NCBI GenBank assembly: GCA_003499585.1
Contig: DNSU01000151.1
Location: forward strand, 1,948-19,692
Direction: 5' to 3'
Source of the DNA: Cyanobacteria bacterium UBA9579
GTDB lineage: Bacteria; Cyanobacteriota; Vampirovibrionia; Gastranaerophilales; UBA9579
DNA: 17,745 bases
Every line of letters begins with the position of its first letter. Positions within the stretch are counted from its first letter, which is position 1. Shown here piece by piece: positions 1 to 6,616 of the stretch. The notes under the pieces are model-generated. The model was given only the letters and a program-made list of their open reading frames with translations. It was not told where the DNA came from and searched no databases. Position numbers and translations under genes: made by a program.

Positions 1-17
1 ATACTTGGTATAATCAT
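1..17 (-). CDS. hisA: Start of a further gene, probably hisA (partial)
   Basis: Only five complete codons are inside the window, reading M-I-I-P-S from an ATG at 17-15. A GAGGG ribosome binding site (26-30) lies 8 nt upstream, and the start is only 18 nt after the hisF stop, as expected for the next gene of the operon. HisA (the ProFAR isomerase that makes the substrate of HisF/HisH) typically begins MIIPAIDL, so both the residues and the position next to hisF/hisH fit. Five residues are weak evidence; another his gene or an unrelated gene remains possible. Confidence 0.45.
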
Positions 18-35
18 ATTTATCACCCTCTTTAA

Positions 36-794
36 TTATAGGCGTACTGGGATTGCATTTTCGTGCAAAGCCTTTTTCAGGCTTTTTATAGGTAAAGTAT
101 CGTAATGAAAAATTGATGCTGCAAGAGCGGCATCAGCTGAGCCGTTGGTAAAAATATCTATAAAATGATCAATGACAGGGCCTGCCCCACCTGAAGCTAT
201 TACAGGTAAATTTGAATTCAGGGATACCATGGATGTTAATTCAAGATCAAAGCCTTTCTGTGTACCGTCGGTATCCATAGAAGTAAGCAGAATTTCACCT
301 GCTCCTAGTTTTTCAATAGTTTTTATCCAGTCTCTAACTTTTATATCTGTTTTTTTCTGCCCTGCATTTATGTATACATACCAGTCATCAGATTCTCTTT
401 TGGCATCAATTGCGATAACCACACATTGACAACCAAAAGCCTGTGATGCTTGAGTAATTAGCTCAGGGTTATTAACTGCTGCTGTATTAAGACTGACTTT
501 ATCAGCTCCCGCAAGTAAGATGTTTCTTATATCTTCAATGGTTCTTATGCCGCCTCCAACAGTGAACGGGATAAATACCTGTCTGGCAACTTGCTCCACA
601 ACTTTCAGCATAGTTTGTCTGCCCTCATTTGTGGCAGTTATGTCCAGAAATACAAGTTCGTCAGCACCTTCATCAGAATATTTTTTTGCAAGGCTAATAG
701 GATCACCTGCATATTGCAAGTTCTGAAAATTGACCCCTTTAACAGTTTCACCATCTTTTACATCCAGACAGGGTATTATTCTTTTAGCCAGCAT
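36..794 (-). CDS. hisF: Imidazole glycerol phosphate synthase cyclase subunit HisF
   Basis: HisF uses ammonia delivered by HisH to convert PRFAR into imidazole glycerol phosphate and AICAR, linking histidine and purine synthesis in the cytoplasm. The 252-aa product has the usual length and the (beta/alpha)8-barrel signatures: the N-terminal [12 protein letters not shown] with catalytic Asp11, a VGGGIR phosphate-binding loop near residue 80, the second catalytic Asp130 (in VIAIDAKR) and a late ASGGAG loop. I chose the ATG at 794, which gives the canonical N-terminus. An in-frame TTG four codons upstream would also be open but only adds MRKY. A weak GAG sits 7 nt before the ATG. The gene is separated from hisH by 182 bp, unlike its tightly packed upstream neighbours, so it may also have its own promoter: a TATAAT lies at 823-828 on this strand, without a good -35. 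Confidence 0.97.
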   Translation of the reverse strand: MLAKRIIPCLDVKDGETVKGVNFQNLQYAGDPISLAKKYSDEGADELVFLDITATNEGRQTMLKVVEQVARQVFIPFTVGGGIRTIEDIRNILLAGADKVSLNTAAVNNPELITQASQAFGCQCVVIAIDAKRESDDWYVYINAGQKKTDIKVRDWIKTIEKLGAGEILLTSMDTDGTQKGFDLELTSMVSLNSNLPVIASGGAGPVIDHFIDIFTNGSADAALAASIFHYDTLPIKSLKKALHENAIPVRL

Positions 795-899
795 ATATTT
801 TCTCAAATTAAACTAATAATTAATTATAACTATTTGCGTGAAAATTTAGTAGTATAGAGGATTGTTGAGCTAGAATTTGCTCTCTAAAACTTTAGTTCA

Positions 900-978
900 A
901 AGCTGGGATGTTATTAGAGGAGCCTATGTGCGATGTCAATTTGGCTGCACATCAGCGACGAGAATAATATCCCAGCTT
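900..978. repeat. 16-bp inverted repeat element in the hisH-hisF gap
   Basis: The arms at 900-915 and 963-978 are complementary at 15 of 16 positions; the odd pair is a G-U wobble in plus-strand RNA. The 47-nt interior is more GC-rich than the surrounding spacer and holds a second stem, ATGTGC (926-931) with GCACAT (947-952). The right arm runs into the hisH stop codon (977-979). No U-run follows the stem on the minus strand, so it does not look like a classical intrinsic terminator of hisH. It may be a small palindromic mobile repeat or an intercistronic RNA-processing or attenuating structure. Confidence 0.7.
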
Positions 979-1582
979 AGCAGCCAATGTTACCAGAAAT
1001 TTCAAGCCACTTTTTAATGTGATTGCGGCCAACTTCACCGCTTCTTTCAGGGTGAAACTGAAATGCAAAAACATTATTATGCTCAATTGCGGCACCGAAT
1101 TTGAAATAATAATCGGTATAAGCTGAAATAATACTTGTATCTTCAGGGATAATGTAGTATGAGTTAACAAAATACACGTAATCATCAGTTAATATACTGT
1201 TATTTAGTGTTGTATTAAGTTTATTCCAGCCGATTTGAGGAATTTTCCCCCATTTAAACTTTAAAACTTTCCCTGGGAATATTCCTAATCCTTTATAGTC
1301 AGGAGCTTCTGCGCTTTCATCAAAAAGTATCTGTAACCCAAGGCATATACCGAGAAAAGGCGTTCCTGATTTGATTTTTTCGATCAGTGGTTCAGTCAAG
1401 CCTTTTGAATTTAGCGATTCCATAACCTGCCCAAAATGCCCGACTCCCGGAAATATTATCCTTTGAGTATTAAGGATATCTTCTTTTTTGTCAGTAACAG
1501 TGTAGGTTTCGCCAAGAACATCGAGTAAATTAGTTATACTCTTTAAGTTTCCGGCTCCATAATCTAAAATAGTTGTATTCAA
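977..1582 (-). CDS. hisH: Imidazole glycerol phosphate synthase glutaminase subunit HisH
   Basis: HisH is the class I glutamine amidotransferase that hydrolyses glutamine and channels ammonia to HisF. The 201-aa product shows the family's landmarks: DYGAGNL at 7-13, FPGVGHFG at 44-51, the nucleophile elbow GICLGLQ with Cys80, and the catalytic His178 and Glu180 in QFHPERSG. Length is typical. The start codon is TTG at 1582-1580: a TGA lies directly upstream in frame, there is no in-frame ATG near the conserved N-terminus, and an AGGAG site sits 9 nt upstream. The gap to hisB upstream is 30 nt. The stop codon overlaps the inverted repeat that separates it from hisF. Confidence 0.97.
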   Translation of the reverse strand: MNTTILDYGAGNLKSITNLLDVLGETYTVTDKKEDILNTQRIIFPGVGHFGQVMESLNSKGLTEPLIEKIKSGTPFLGICLGLQILFDESAEAPDYKGLGIFPGKVLKFKWGKIPQIGWNKLNTTLNNSILTDDYVYFVNSYYIIPEDTSIISAYTDYYFKFGAAIEHNNVFAFQFHPERSGEVGRNHIKKWLEISGNIGC

Positions 1583-1591
1583 TCAAGCCAT

Positions 1592-1596
1592 CTCCT
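1592..1596 (-). promoter_or_regulatory. Shine-Dalgarno site fixing the TTG start of hisH
   Basis: AGGAG on the minus strand lies 9 nt before the TTG at 1582. The ATG immediately following the AGGAG opens only a three-codon frame (ATG GCT TGA), so the TTG is the only sensible hisH start. Confidence 0.75.
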
Positions 1597-1612
1597 GATA
1601 ATGTTTCAAATG

Positions 1613-2197
1613 CTATATAGTCCCTTTAGTAGAAGGAATGCTTTGTGCATGTTCTTTATTTATACTGCAAGCAGTATCTAATGCTCTTGCAAATGCTTTA
1701 AACATTGATTCTATAATATGATGCGTATCTTCCCCGTATAATTGGGTTATGTGAAGAGTCGACATACTGCCGACGGAAAAACTCTGGAAAAAATGCCCTG
1801 TTAAAACCGTTTCAAAATCTCTAACCTTCTCTTCCACTATTTCTGCATCAAAATTGCAATAAGGTCTGCCGCTTAAGTCGATAGAACATCGGGTTAAAGA
1901 TTCATCCATAGGAATAATGGTAAATCCATAGCGGTTTATTCCTTTTTTATCACCAAGAGCATTTTTGAAAGCTTCTCCCAGTGCTAAACTTGTATCTTCA
2001 ACTATATGATGAGGGTCATTATCGTGTGATTTTATATTTATTTCAAGATCAAAATATCCGTGGGATGCTAATTGATCAAGCATATGATCAAAAAATTTGA
2101 TGCCTGTATTGATTTTTTTTGCACCTGTACCATCAAGATTAAGTTTAATGCTTATCTCTGTCTCAAGGGTTTTTCTTTCTACCGTACTTTCTCGCAT
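1613..2197 (-). CDS. hisB: Imidazoleglycerol-phosphate dehydratase HisB (monofunctional)
   Basis: This enzyme dehydrates imidazole glycerol phosphate to imidazole acetol phosphate, the substrate of HisC encoded just upstream. The 194-aa product carries the diagnostic metal-binding motifs of the family: FFDHMLDQLASHG (residues 35-47), HHIVED (63-68) and HHIIES (159-164), together with the C-terminal SIPSTKG. Its length matches the single-domain enzyme; it lacks the N-terminal HAD histidinol-phosphatase domain found in the bifunctional enterobacterial HisB. The ATG has an AGGAG site 6 nt upstream (2204-2208) that overlaps the stop codon of the hisC fusion gene, so the two are probably translationally coupled (9-nt gap). 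Confidence 0.97.
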   Translation of the reverse strand: MRESTVERKTLETEISIKLNLDGTGAKKINTGIKFFDHMLDQLASHGYFDLEINIKSHDNDPHHIVEDTSLALGEAFKNALGDKKGINRYGFTIIPMDESLTRCSIDLSGRPYCNFDAEIVEEKVRDFETVLTGHFFQSFSVGSMSTLHITQLYGEDTHHIIESMFKAFARALDTACSINKEHAQSIPSTKGTI

Positions 2198-2206
2198 AAT
2201 TTGCTC

Positions 2207-3916
2207 CTATTTAATGGTGCCAATTAGTTCCTCTATATTATTTAATACTACCATAGCTCCCTCTGATAACAGCTTATTTCTCAAATTTTCGCTCTTATCC
2301 TGTGGTGGAAGAATGCCAATTCCCTTGACTCCTGCTTTTCTTGCAGCAATCATATCATCAGATGTATCGCCCAGATAATAGATATTTGGGGTAGATATTA
2401 TATTTAATATCTGGTTTAATCCGTGTGGGTCAGGTTTATGGAAGCCATCAGGGACATCATCCATAGTTATAACCATGGAGAAAAGATCTTCCATGTTCCA
2501 CCTTTTAATCACAAATTCTGCTTCAGCCTTAGGTCTGCCTGTAAATATAGCCAAATCATATTTTTTAGCTAAATTTTGAAAGAAATCAGGCTTTGTAAGT
2601 AGATCTTCATTTAATATAAATCCATTTCCATCATTCCAGTATAATTCCTGAAATTTATCGATAATTTCCTGTTTGGGGATATTAAACCCCGAGTTTTTAA
2701 GTAGATATTCAGTTAAATCCCAGTCATTATTAAGCCCACCCTGATTTTTGGCATGCTGGATTTGCTCAGGAGTAATATCTTGTTTTGAAAAATGCTTATA
2801 AGTTTCTCTTATTGCGATTCTATAGGAGTTTGTTGTATCAATAAGCACTCCATCCATATCAAAGACTATTAAATCACGATCTTGTATAACATTAAGAAGT
2901 ATTTGAGCCTGCTCAGGAGCAGGTAATGTTATCCTGAAGCAATTTTTAATATCAGGATTATTCTTAAAATATTTAACTTTTATTCCTGAATTTAAGAGCC
3001 TTTTATAAATAAAATCAGCCTTTTCTCCAAAGTCTGCCAGTAGAAAATTTCCTTCACTTGGATAAACTGCTTTAGCTATATCTTTTAAGCCGTTGCTTAA
3101 AAGATATTTAGATTCCTGTATCTGTTTTTTAACAGATACAATATGCTCTATATCTTCCAGAGCCGCAATGCCGGCTTTGGCTGCTAGTGTATTAACACTA
3201 TAGGGGCTTATAGCTCTTTTAAGATAATTAATATTTTGTTTATTTGTAATAATATAGCCAAGTCTGAGACCTGCCAGAGCAAAATCTTTAGACATTGATC
3301 TGGTGATAATTACATTATTATATTGGCATGCCAGATCAACGAATGTTTCCTTGGCATATGTTGAATATGTTTCGTCTATAAGTATTATGCTGTTCGGTGC
3401 GGTATTTATGATCTTTAATAGATTATCTCTTGATATAGCATCACCTGTAGGACTGTTGGGTGTAGTAATTATAATTAATCGTGTTTTTTCGTTGATTTTA
3501 TTAATAAAATCAGCTACAGGAAATACCCATTTTTCCTTATACTTGACTTCCTGATAATTGCATCCTGCAGTATTTGCATAAATTTGTGGCATGGAAAAAG
3601 TTGGAGTTACTGTTAATACGGTATCTCCCGATGCCATAAAAGTGTCAAAAATATATTTTATTGCCTCATCAGCACCATTCGTAGGTAAAATCATTTCCGC
3701 AGGTATATTATTATACTCAGCGAGCTTGTTAATGAGCTCACCGTATGCAGGATAAAACCGTATATCTTCTTTGCTTATGTTTTTCAAAGCTTCAATTACT
3801 CTTAGAGATGGACCTATAATATTTTCATTTAAGTCCAGCTTCATCAGGCAATTATCCGGATAAAGAGGTGGTTCATAACCTTGAGAATCCAGTAAAGTCT
3901 TTTTAGGCTGAAGCAT
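2207..3916 (-). CDS. hisC: HisC aminotransferase fused to a HAD phosphatase
   Basis: The 569-aa protein has two domains. Residues 1 to about 345 are a PLP-dependent fold-type I histidinol-phosphate aminotransferase: LDLNEN near 28, TTPNSPTG at 151-158, DETY at 181-184, the PLP lysine Lys210 in SMSKDFALAGLRLGY, and a phosphate-binding arginine (Arg218). Residues about 348-569 are a complete HAD-superfamily subfamily IA hydrolase: motif I DMDGVLID with Asp353 and Asp355, motif II FTGRP with Thr459, motif III Lys494 in HKPDP, and motif IV GDTSDD with Asp517, Asp520 and Asp521. The reading frame runs uninterrupted with almost no linker. HisC makes histidinol phosphate and the next step is its dephosphorylation, so the HAD half is plausibly the histidinol-phosphatase; this is inferred from the fusion and the operon. 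An AGAGG site (3922-3926) 5 nt before the ATG overlaps the stop of the GT2 gene. Confidence 0.93.
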   Translation of the reverse strand: MLQPKKTLLDSQGYEPPLYPDNCLMKLDLNENIIGPSLRVIEALKNISKEDIRFYPAYGELINKLAEYNNIPAEMILPTNGADEAIKYIFDTFMASGDTVLTVTPTFSMPQIYANTAGCNYQEVKYKEKWVFPVADFINKINEKTRLIIITTPNSPTGDAISRDNLLKIINTAPNSIILIDETYSTYAKETFVDLACQYNNVIITRSMSKDFALAGLRLGYIITNKQNINYLKRAISPYSVNTLAAKAGIAALEDIEHIVSVKKQIQESKYLLSNGLKDIAKAVYPSEGNFLLADFGEKADFIYKRLLNSGIKVKYFKNNPDIKNCFRITLPAPEQAQILLNVIQDRDLIVFDMDGVLIDTTNSYRIAIRETYKHFSKQDITPEQIQHAKNQGGLNNDWDLTEYLLKNSGFNIPKQEIIDKFQELYWNDGNGFILNEDLLTKPDFFQNLAKKYDLAIFTGRPKAEAEFVIKRWNMEDLFSMVITMDDVPDGFHKPDPHGLNQILNIISTPNIYYLGDTSDDMIAARKAGVKGIGILPPQDKSENLRNKLLSEGAMVVLNNIEELIGTIK

Positions 3917-3924
3917 TTTTACCT

Positions 3925-5244
3925 CTAATTGTATTCTTCTGTCAGTTCGTCTGATAGATCAAGGCCGTGAGTGGTCTTGCCCCAATCCATAGTTCTTTTC
4001 ATAAAGATTATTTTGAATATAATAAACATAACTATTGGTGGCCACATAATGACAAAGTAGATAACTGTTTCTAAGGCTTGTTTTAATGCTTGCCAGAAGC
4101 TTAGTTTATTGTATTTTCTTAAGCTATAAATTAATCCTGAGAAGAAAAATATAAATACAGCAGGCATTACGGTAAGAGAGCTCAGAATGTTGTGATCAAC
4201 GCCTCTAATAACTTTTATTCCCTGAATAAACCACTCTGATGCCAGCCATATAGGAAGCACAAATTCTGAAATGTATGCCCACATATCAAGTTTTACTCTA
4301 AATGATGCTTCTTTTGAGAATATAACCTGAGTAAAATAATCCAGATATCTTCTAATACTGCCTTCTACCCATCTTCTTCTTTGTTTTGCAAGTGGAAGTG
4401 GCTTGATTACACCTTCTTCATATACTTCTGCGTCAGTGCAGAATCTGATATCCCAATTTTTTAAATGTAATTTTGTTGAAAGATCCAGATCATCAGTAAT
4501 TGTATAATTATTCCAGCCGCCAACATCAATAAGAGCTTCTTTTTTAATTAATTGCCCATTGCCTCTTAATTCTACAGCCCCTTTTATGGCATCTCTTCCT
4601 AACTGAAAATGCCCATCCAGAGTGTACTCATTATTTTGGCAACGTGTTAGAAGGTTATAATCTTTATTACTGATAATTTTTCTTGCCTGAACAGCGCCCG
4701 TGTCAGGATCAGATAGGCAGGGTAAAATTTTCTTAAGAAAATCGGGATTTATTTTTGCATCTGCATCAAATACACAGATAACTTCACCCTGAGTGTTCTC
4801 AAGAGCCTCGTTTAATACAGCTGACTTGCCCGGAAAAGCATCTTTATCCCTTATGTAATATTTAACCCTGTCAGGATGTTTCTTGCTAAGTTTATCCAGG
4901 ACTAATACTGTATTATCAGTGCTTCTGTCATCTATAACTATAATTTCATACTTGTTATAATCCAGAGAAAGTATATTTAATACTGTATCTTCAATTACAC
5001 TTTCTTCGTTATGGGCTGGTATTAAGATACTTACGAATGGTTCATAATTAGTATCCAGTTTTGGTGGATGCTTTTTAAATTTTCTTTTTTGATGATATTG
5101 TGCTACGTGTATTAAAAGCGCATAAAAACCCATAAACCCCAGCACAATATAAATAGAAGATGGTACCGGGATATATTTTTGAAAAATGAGTAAAAATATC
5201 CAGAGAAGAATTAATAATATTGCTAATGTTATTCTATCTTTCAA
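3925..5244 (-). CDS. Membrane-bound family 2 glycosyltransferase (BcsA-like)
   Basis: The 439-aa protein begins with two membrane segments (about 6-21 and 30-48), followed by a cytoplasmic GT-A domain with the full processive GT2 signature: IPAHNEE (75-81), VIDDRSTD (103-110), DAD (160-162), the acceptor-side TDD (250-252) and QRRRW (288-292). Three or so hydrophobic segments follow (about 323-343, 355-374, 390-414), then a basic tail. This layout matches cellulose- or hyaluronan-synthase-like enzymes, and also the cyanobacterial monoglucosyldiacylglycerol synthase type; the product cannot be told from sequence. The start is TTG at 5244, supported by AGGAAG (5249-5254) and the lack of a nearby ATG. 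It lies 77 bp after a GT-B glycosyltransferase gene and 8 nt before hisC. Confidence 0.9.
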   Translation of the reverse strand: MKDRITLAILLILLWIFLLIFQKYIPVPSSIYIVLGFMGFYALLIHVAQYHQKRKFKKHPPKLDTNYEPFVSILIPAHNEESVIEDTVLNILSLDYNKYEIIVIDDRSTDNTVLVLDKLSKKHPDRVKYYIRDKDAFPGKSAVLNEALENTQGEVICVFDADAKINPDFLKKILPCLSDPDTGAVQARKIISNKDYNLLTRCQNNEYTLDGHFQLGRDAIKGAVELRGNGQLIKKEALIDVGGWNNYTITDDLDLSTKLHLKNWDIRFCTDAEVYEEGVIKPLPLAKQRRRWVEGSIRRYLDYFTQVIFSKEASFRVKLDMWAYISEFVLPIWLASEWFIQGIKVIRGVDHNILSSLTVMPAVFIFFFSGLIYSLRKYNKLSFWQALKQALETVIYFVIMWPPIVMFIIFKIIFMKRTMDWGKTTHGLDLSDELTEEYN

Positions 5245-5248
5245 TTTT

Positions 5249-5254
5249 CTTCCT
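5249..5254 (-). promoter_or_regulatory. Shine-Dalgarno site fixing the TTG start of the GT2 gene
   Basis: AGGAAG on the minus strand; the AGGA part is 6 nt from the TTG at 5244. The next in-frame methionine is around residue 38, which would remove the first membrane segment. Confidence 0.65.
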
Positions 5255-5283
5255 TTTCCCAGCTTTTCTATATTTTAACTTAA

Positions 5284-5314
5284 ATTATAAATTTAAAATA
5301 TATTTTGTTGGCAA
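5284..5314 (-). promoter_or_regulatory. Possible sigma70 promoter ahead of the GT2-his genes
   Basis: On the minus strand a perfect TATAAT (5284-5289) is preceded, after a long 19-nt spacer, by TTGCCA (5309-5314, 5 of 6 to consensus). The predicted transcript would start about 30 nt before the TTG of the GT2 gene. The long spacer and the AT-rich background make this tentative. The -35 lies inside the hairpin that follows the GT-B gene. Confidence 0.3.
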
Positions 5315-5320
5315 CAAATA
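5302..5320 (-). other. Hairpin just after the GT-B gene stop codon
   Basis: TTTGTTG (5304-5310) pairs with CAACAAA (5312-5318), extendable by A/T pairs with a bulge. On the minus strand it follows the stop codon within a few bases and is followed by an AT-rich but interrupted T stretch. It may be a weak terminator or an RNA stability element. A second palindrome, made only of A and T, lies at 5280-5296. Confidence 0.4.
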
Positions 5321-5321
5321 T

Positions 5322-6521
5322 TTAATAAAGCATTCGTGCGCAGTATTCACGAAGAACAGAGGCTGCTACTTTTCTGCCCTGTATTTCTTTTGCCAGATTT
5401 GCAAATTTTTGTGCGTTTTCAGTATATTTTGACTCATTAAGTATCTTTTTTATAGTCTCGCTTAATTTATCAGCAGAAAGTTCATCATACTCGATTCTCA
5501 TTGCCACTTCAAGCTCATGCATCTTTTGTGCATTATTTTCCTGCTCTATCTGTTTAAAATCAGGTATTACTATAGATGACTTGCCTAGAGTCATTAATTC
5601 CATTGCCGTACTGTGTCCTGCTTGAGTAATTATTAAGTCAGCAGCCTTTAAATACTGAGCAAGGCATGGTACCATGCCAATAATTCTTACATTATCAGGT
5701 AAATTGTCTACATTAAAGTTTGTAAATATATCAAAATTTATATCCGGCAGGATTTTGGCTACTTGTAAAACATTATCAAGAATAGGTCTTCTGTATGCAT
5801 GCCCGCCCAAAGTCACAATTACATAAGGTTTAGTATTATCAGGTTTTTCTACAGGAATAATTTCTTCCTGGTCCCAGGCTACGAGTGGCCCTACAAATCT
5901 TGTGCGTTTTTTAACCTTGTAGTGTTTGCTTAAATTAGGCAAACAGATTGTATAAGGTGGAGGAAAGTCTGGTATCAGAATTTCTTCAGCTGAGCTCAAC
6001 CATGTTTTCATTATCCAGTCAAAGGATTTTCCAAAAACTCTGACTAATGCCGAGTCTTTAGCAAAGAAAGGATAAAAAGCGCTCTGGTTAGTTATAGTAA
6101 CACAGGGCAAACTGAGTTTGTCAGCAGCTATAACGGGGACCAGCCTTCCATCTGCTACTACACAGGATGCGCCACTTTCCTGAATTATTTCCATTTCCTG
6201 CTTAACAAGCTGATTGAATGTTAAAGCCCAGGAATGATTCTTGATAATAGTTTTTCCTACATTAAATGCTCCCTGGTCTCCAATTAATTTAAGTTCCTGT
6301 GGTAGTTTTACGCAGGGATATCCGGTTGATTCTAATCTCTCGTAAGCATAATTATAAGTACCAACCAATATTTCATCAGGGGAAAACTCTTTTATTAATG
6401 CCATAGCACGACTAGAGTGCCCTAGTCCCTCACTGCTGATAGATAAATAAATTTTATCTTTTAAAGTGAAAGATTTATCTCTTCTAATGTATTTCTTTAT
6501 ATATTTGCGTAATAGTGGCAT
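5322..6521 (-). CDS. GT-B fold glycosyltransferase (MurG/UDP-glycosyltransferase-like)
   Basis: The 399-aa protein has the two-lobed GT-B organisation. The N-lobe opens with a Rossmann strand and the glycine-rich GLGHSSRAM (32-40), typical of MurG/MGDG-synthase and UGT-type enzymes. The C-lobe starts with VIVTLGGHAYRR (234-245) and carries the donor-binding stretch IITQAGHSTAMELM (297-310), followed by IPDFKQIEQENNA (319-331). No transmembrane segments or signal peptide are seen, but residues 1-20 are strongly basic, which could favour binding to the inner face of the membrane. Adjacency to a membrane GT2 enzyme suggests a joint glycolipid or envelope polysaccharide route; substrate is unknown. 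The ATG is directly preceded by an in-frame TAA, so the start is fixed, though the GGAG upstream is a distant 13 nt. Confidence 0.85.
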   Translation of the reverse strand: MPLLRKYIKKYIRRDKSFTLKDKIYLSISSEGLGHSSRAMALIKEFSPDEILVGTYNYAYERLESTGYPCVKLPQELKLIGDQGAFNVGKTIIKNHSWALTFNQLVKQEMEIIQESGASCVVADGRLVPVIAADKLSLPCVTITNQSAFYPFFAKDSALVRVFGKSFDWIMKTWLSSAEEILIPDFPPPYTICLPNLSKHYKVKKRTRFVGPLVAWDQEEIIPVEKPDNTKPYVIVTLGGHAYRRPILDNVLQVAKILPDINFDIFTNFNVDNLPDNVRIIGMVPCLAQYLKAADLIITQAGHSTAMELMTLGKSSIVIPDFKQIEQENNAQKMHELEVAMRIEYDELSADKLSETIKKILNESKYTENAQKFANLAKEIQGRKVAASVLREYCARMLY

Positions 6522-6543
6522 TTAATTTTGATCACTCCCTGTT

Positions 6544-6581
6544 ATTTGCCTTAAATATGCTGATATCATAATAAGGCAAAT
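6544..6581. other. Long hairpin between the MFS and GT-B genes
   Basis: ATTTGCCTTA (6544-6553) pairs perfectly with TAAGGCAAAT (6572-6581). Inside, TATG (6556-6559) pairs with CATA (6567-6570), giving a nearly continuous 14-bp stem. It occupies most of the 95-bp gap between two co-directional minus-strand genes. There is no clear U-run on the minus strand, so an intercistronic processing or stability hairpin is more likely than a full terminator. Confidence 0.55.
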
Positions 6582-6616
6582 TTGTTAATTAAGATGCAAA
6601 TTAATTTAAAATCTCA

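Noticed and set aside
2..11. TACTTGGTAT at the left edge, matching the inverse of 8809-8818 and resembling the ends of the multi-hairpin element
   Set aside because: The left copy lies in the probable hisA coding sequence, and a 10-base match in AT-rich DNA of this size is plausible by chance.
172..429. Open frame on the strand opposite hisF
   Set aside because: It lies wholly within the conserved hisF coding sequence, has no ribosome binding site and no recognisable product. The other antisense frames across the his genes, radA, the 627-aa gene and gatB were rejected likewise.
952..1185. 77-codon frame overlapping the end of hisH in another frame
   Set aside because: It is an out-of-frame shadow of the clear hisH coding sequence and part of the inverted repeat.
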